Position numbers and translations under genes: made by a program. The notes beneath the pieces were generated by a model. That model worked only from the letters and a program-made list of their open reading frames with translations. It made no database searches and had not been told where the DNA came from. Shown here in pieces: positions 59,728 to 64,000 of a stretch of DNA of 64,000 nt. Origin of the DNA: Littorina saxatilis (Eukaryota; Mollusca; Gastropoda; Littorinimorpha; Littorinidae); contig NW_027125698.1 of assembly GCF_037325665.1 (NCBI RefSeq), forward strand, positions 1 to 64,000, given 5' to 3'. How positions within the stretch are numbered: the stretch's first letter is position 1; the number at the start of each line of letters is the position of its first letter.

Positions 59728-60640
59728 TGCACTTTTTGTAATGTTTCATTGTATTTACGCCAAGTCGTAAACAATGCAGGATGCAGGTTTGACGACCATT
59801 AACAGTTCGCAAAGGTAAAATAGGTTCGGTTCGTTCACAGCTGGATAAAATACACCCCCTACCCCCTCGCCCCCCTTCCCCCCTTCCCCTACACTCCTCC
59901 ATCAGTTCGTGTAAAGGTGTGTTATTACAATGTCGTATAATTATTACAATGTCGTATTATTAGTCTCGGAAGCCGGCCCAGTGTGATAGAGTGTCAGCAC
60001 CCTGTGTTGCACTGTAAGTAACAGAAGTGGATCAGCGATAAATCAGTCTTGCTGAGGTGCAGTTGCCAATGCATAAAACCGTTAGGTATGTCTGAAAACA
60101 ACCCCGTCTCATCTGTGTCGACCGAGATACCGAGAGGGTGATATAGAAACATATCCCACAACAGCCCGACAAGGACAGCCTAGCGCCAAGCGATCCGATT
60201 CGTCCGCAGCAAGCCGCTGTGAGTCAAGCGTCATAGTTCAGCACAACAAGGTCAATATCCATTTAATTGACGCTGTAAGCGAGCCGGGGTCGTCAAATCC
60301 GGATACCATTTTTATGATTGACATTTGATGCTTGTGCAACTTTTTCTTGGTGAGTTCAAACTCCTGGTGACTCGATTTGGCGGCGAATCAATGTTAATGG
60401 ATGGTGGATCGCCCGTGCAGAAAGTGTGCACCAGGCGATGACGCATGAAGTGAAACTGACAGGGTCAGATGCTTGTACTTCAACCTGTATAATAGCGACC
60501 CAACAGAGGACCGACCTCACACTTAAGCGACTGTCACAAATAACGGGCGACGCTACTTTTAGTGCACACTTATTAACGACAAGAGGATTTTCTATTCACT
60601 TATTGATTAATTTACTAGTTGTTACACCCACACACATATA
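59728..60640. other. Gene-free stretch
   Basis: No gene recognised. A C-rich part lies at 59855-59890. Confidence 0.4.
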
Positions 60641-60643
60641 TGT

Positions 60644-60646
<3 letters not shown>

Positions 60647-60687
<41 letters not shown>

Positions 60688-60735
60688 CACGCACGCACGC
60701 ACGCACGCACACACGCATGCACACACACACACACA

Positions 60736-60777
<42 letters not shown>
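60647..60777. repeat. (AC)n and (ACGC)n microsatellite
   Basis: AC repeats with an internal acgc block (about 60684-60710). Confidence 0.95.
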
Positions 60778-60778
<1 letters not shown>

Positions 60779-60960
60779 GTTCGCCTTTGTGGGGATTTGC
60801 TCATAACAGGAGGGAAAGGTCGAATTCGACCCCTTCAGCCAAAGTGAAAGATGTGCATCTCATTTGCTCTTACCGTTATTCCGGGAGGCATATATATAAA
60901 ACGTTTATTGACCCCCATGCAGTCGCCGTCACGAGTCGTTGGTCTATCATGTTGCCTACA

Positions 60961-61176
60961 TCATATGCGTACGTCACGTGCGCCCTTGCTGACCCTCGAT
61001 ATCAAGTTTATTTGTGTGCCATCCCCTATTGTGATGAATTTAAGGCACGTCCTTCGTATGTGATTTGTGTTGGCCATCCCACACTTACAGAATGCAAGCT
61101 CCGGAAATTGTTGCTGAGCCGAATTGGTCAGCGGTCTAGTGGGATGACACGCACTTCTATGTCCTGTTACTGGCAA
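60961..61176 (-). mobile_element. Decayed LINE C-terminal fragment (possible)
   Basis: The - strand frame has TGH near its start, then CKCGMANTNHIRRTC, resembling the TGH...CxCG...H...C order at the end of the intact LINE (its residues 1221-1258), with a shorter spacing. No other LINE domain is present and the similarity is weak. Confidence 0.35.
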
Positions 61177-61273
61177 TTCCTCAGTAATAGCCCTTTATTT
61201 GAATTAGCCATTTCAATGAGATAATTATAACGGTATGATGGTTCCTGTTGGCATCAGTGAAGATGTGAAATGT

Positions 61274-61341
61274 ACAATACAATACAATACGATACGATAC
61301 GATACGATACGATACGATACGATACGATACGATACAATACA
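61274..61341. repeat. (GATAC)n/(AATAC)n pentanucleotide microsatellite
   Basis: About 13 five-base units: AATAC at the edges and GATAC in the centre. Confidence 0.95.
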
Positions 61342-62267
61342 ACATTATCCCCAAGCGAAATTCAACCAGTCGTTGAGGTAAAAAATAACACATCAAACAA
61401 CCAACACCATTCCATACACATGAAATATAGAAACACTTTCATATATCTTACACTTTATCACCAACACTTAAAAAACCCACGAACAACCCACTATTACTTT
61501 GTTACCCCACGAACAACCCACTATTACTTTATTACCCATAAGAGAAATCTAATATTTTGCTGATCACAAAAACAAACCATTCAGCACAACGGACAAGAAA
61601 AAGCACTTTCAGACCTAACACTATACAACAAGCTTAGAACAACGATCATCACCTGCCTCATCCCATTTCTATCAATTTATCGCTGATCTTATATCACACC
61701 AGCTGCAAACTGTTGCAAGATGACACTCTTAATCCTATCGTAAAACCTCCATTCCTTCAGCTAAGAATTGAAGTAAGCAGTCTCATATTTAGGGACTGCA
61801 GACAGATAAAGTGCTCACTTTGTTAATCTCGGGCCGGGACATAAAGTAAGAACAACTTTCTTTTGGTTGAACGGCTTTAAAGGAGGTTGTTGTCCTACTC
61901 CGTTCGGGTTAATAAGAGTTTACATAAAATGTATAGTTACTGCTGAACAAAACCCCACCGGACTTATAGATAATGTTGGATGCCTGTCATTCAAAAAGAA
62001 TGCGATAAGATACCTCAAGGATTCATTCTGGATTCGTGTGTCTCTCGATGTGTCTATCTACAGAGATTTTTTTTTTTTTTTTTAGTGAAGTATGCAGGTG
62101 GTATTTTCTAATGTCCTGTTCTTGTTGTGTTTACGTCATTGTAGCTATTTTAGTGTTTTACTTTCGTTGTTGTTACAAAACAGAAACAATGAAAACTGCA
62201 AAAATAAACTGTATAAACCAAAATTCACCTTTTATCGAAGCAGCCACATAGCCTACCCGTGCAGAAC
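61342..62267. other. Gene-free stretch
   Basis: A duplicated 28-bp segment (cgaacaacccactattactt...) lies at 61480-61540, and a T-run at 62067-62083. No gene. Confidence 0.4.
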
Positions 62268-62602
62268 AATAGACGATTTTCGAAAATAACTCTTGTCAGG
62301 ATTGTTCAGCGGTTTAAAAGAGTAAGAGCCCCCTTAGAGTAAGTTGTTGCTGCCTGAATGGCGGGGTCAAAACGGTCATACACGTAAAAATCCACTCGTG
62401 CTAAAAACATGAGTGAACGTGGGAGTCTAAGCCCATGAACGAAGAAGAAGAAGAAGAAGAAGAAGTTGTTCGTCCCGATCGCAGGAGTTAAGCCGATCGA
62501 AATTGTGGAACATGCTTCGGATGCTTGTCCGAGGTAAAGGGGCTCCTACTCTTCAAGACAGCTACAAAATCCTGACAGAGTTATTTCCGAAAAACGTCTA
62601 TT
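62268..62602. mobile_element. MITE-H, with a SINE inserted inside
   Basis: Terminal inverted repeats of about 38 bp: the left end starts aatagacgattttcgaaaat and the right end finishes cgaaaaacgtctatt. They share aataactct(t)gtcaggatt. A 5'-truncated SINE-B occupies 62349-62462. Without it the MITE is about 215 bp. A decayed copy is at 5536-5925. Confidence 0.8.
62349..62462 (+). repeat. SINE-B, 5'-truncated, nested in MITE-H
   Basis: Only the last 114 bp remain (gctgcctgaatggcggggtc to the (AAG)n tail), flanked by aagttgtt at 62341-62348 and 62463-62470. Confidence 0.88.
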
Positions 62603-62744
62603 CGCCTCACCGGGTCAAATGTGAAAGGTTTTTTTTAAAGTTGTTTATGCGATAAGACGTGAACATACACACCGAGTATCATTAGCCTCGCTGATTTCTC
62701 ATGAATTTAATTTCTTAACGAACATTAGTGGCTTTTTGTTATGT

Positions 62745-62825
62745 GTCTAAGCTGACGATTGTTCTTTTCGCAGGATAAAGCCTGGGCGGGTCTGAGACAG
62801 TGAGCCTAGCTGTTCTCACGAAAAG
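62745..62825 (+). repeat. Family I repeat copy
   Basis: gataaagcctgggcgggtct, gagacagtgagcctagctgt and tctcacgaaaag match the family unit. Confidence 0.5.
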
Positions 62826-62933
62826 GAGTGTGCGTAACAGTGTGTAACAGTGTGTAACAGTGTGTAACAATGTGTAACAGTGCGTAACAGTGTGTAACAG
62901 TGACATGGTTCGTGCGTGCGTACATGCATATGT

Positions 62934-62964
<31 letters not shown>

Positions 62965-63205
62965 GGCGGTGAGCTACGTGCGTACATGTGTGCGTGTGTG
63001 TGTGTGGTTGGTGTATGTGTGTGTGTGTGTGAGTGGCTGGGTGTGCGTGTGAGTGCGTGCTTGCCAAATGCCATGAAGCAAGTTCGGCTTTGCACCGGAT
63101 TTACAGCATGAAATAATGTATGGCAAATGTCCATTTGGTGGGTTATTTTATGGGATGCTTATTCAGCATTTATTGCGGTAGCATGGCAAGAGATAGAGCG
63201 AGTGA

Positions 63206-63275
<70 letters not shown>

Positions 63276-63300
63276 GACAAAGACAGAGAGACCAGACAGT
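62826..63300. repeat. TG, G-run, GA and CAGA microsatellites
   Basis: A tgtgtaacag decamer repeated about eight times (62827-62905), (TG)n with a G-run (62932-62967), (TG)n to 63060, and (GA)n then (CAGA)n at 63219-63276. Confidence 0.9.
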
Positions 63301-63777
63301 TAGACAGACACACAAAACAAGACAGACACACAAACAGAGAGTTCTACAACTTTGTAGAATACTCAATACCCCACCATAAATGCAACAAAAGCACGCACAT
63401 CCTCTACATTGACTGACTTGTTTTAATTACTTTTGGCATGTATCTATGAGTCATCGCGACTGTTTGTTTGAGCCTATGATCAATATACGGTAAGAATTAC
63501 AGCTGCTAGGTGGCGCCAGTCGTCGTGGGACACAAAAGGACCTCGATATATACGACAGGGTTAAAAAACACATTGTTTACTTGTAGTACCTGTGCACACA
63601 AGCACCTGTGGCGCACTGCACAGAAACCTAGATAATTTAAACCTTACGTCAAGTATGTCAGATATTTAGGCCAGTCAGCATAGCATACTCTCATGCTTTT
63701 ATTATCTTGAGTCTTTTGGCCACATACCCTAAGTGTTTTATAAGGGCAGTAAACATTTTAAGGGGAACCAGCTGAAA
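63301..63777. other. Gene-free stretch
   Basis: AT-rich, no gene or repeat recognised. Confidence 0.4.
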
Positions 63778-63861
63778 ACGCACGCACGCACACACGCACG
63801 CACGCACACGCACGCACAGACACACACACATACACACACACACACGCACACACACACGCGA

Positions 63862-63933
<72 letters not shown>
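63778..63933. repeat. (AC)n/(ACGC)n microsatellite
   Basis: Alternating purine-pyrimidine repeats with two acgc-rich blocks (63779-63818, 63858-63896). Confidence 0.95.
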
Positions 63934-63935
<2 letters not shown>

Positions 63936-64000
63936 TACACAAGCATGAGTTTGTATTAGGACACATGTTGACACAGCTGATTGTTGGAAGATCATTGACC

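Noticed and set aside
60619-61224. 201-codon + strand frame
   Set aside because: The first third is microsatellite; the rest overlaps a - strand segment with weak LINE similarity.

Overview
This is a stretch of repeat-rich invertebrate animal nuclear DNA, most likely from a marine gastropod and plausibly a periwinkle (Littorina-like). The evidence is spliced gene structure, a TIS11/ZFP36-type gene with one phase-0 intron, a canonical animal tRNA-Lys(CUU) gene, many tRNA-headed SINEs, LINEs with an RNase H domain, pearl/Helentron-like elements with internal tandem repeats, and very long TG, TC and GA microsatellites. The genus is my recognition of repeat families from memory and was not checked.

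Only one host protein-coding gene is secure. It is a ZFP36/TIS11 (tristetraprolin) homologue on the + strand: an 18-codon first exon at 25508-25561, an 806-bp intron, and the main exon at 26368-27636, giving 440 residues. A CpG-rich promoter lies upstream at about 24.9-25.5 kb. The downstream 3' region carries AU-rich elements and at least two polyadenylation signals (28951 and 31696). TTP proteins bind AU-rich elements, so this layout suggests autoregulation. One tRNA gene, tRNA-Lys(CUU), is at 54120-54192 on the - strand. A candidate multi-exon non-coding transcript runs on the - strand from a CpG-rich promoter near 21.4 kb to about 17.2 kb, with five exons bounded by good splice sites.

Most of the rest is mobile DNA. 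The best preserved element is a complete non-LTR retrotransposon at 45169-49344 (- strand). It has one open 1300-codon frame (APE endonuclease, reverse transcriptase, RNase H, terminal CxC-H-C motif), an (AAG)n tail and a perfect 11-bp target-site duplication. Three further LINE tails are relics (9655-10060, 56517-57076, 60961-61176). At least five short retroposon families recur and are labelled here SINE-A, SINE-B, SINE-C, SINE-D and 'E', several with clear target-site duplications. Short inverted-repeat DNA elements lie at 3454-3878, 12564-13070 with 36189-36694, 15638-16001, 42574-42753, 43540-43720, 50847-53225, 59425-59724 and 62268-62602. Two Helentron/pearl-like elements with internal tandem repeats are at 4139-4968 and 17407-18099; the second sits inside a copy of retroposon E.

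Layout: 0-12 kb, SINEs and MITEs with long TG tracts; 12.5-21.4 kb, a short dispersed repeat ('family I'), a 13-copy GC-biased minisatellite and the candidate ncRNA; 21.7-24.7 kb, microsatellites; 24.9-31.7 kb, the ZFP36 locus; 32-45 kb, minisatellites, foldback elements and a cluster of CRE motifs; 45-49.4 kb, the intact LINE; 49.6-54 kb, a composite inverted-repeat element packed with CAATATTG palindromes, then SINE-D and tRNA-Lys; 54.7-64 kb, minisatellites, GA tracts split by a LINE, and nested MITE/SINE insertions. No CRISPR, operon or prokaryotic signal was seen.
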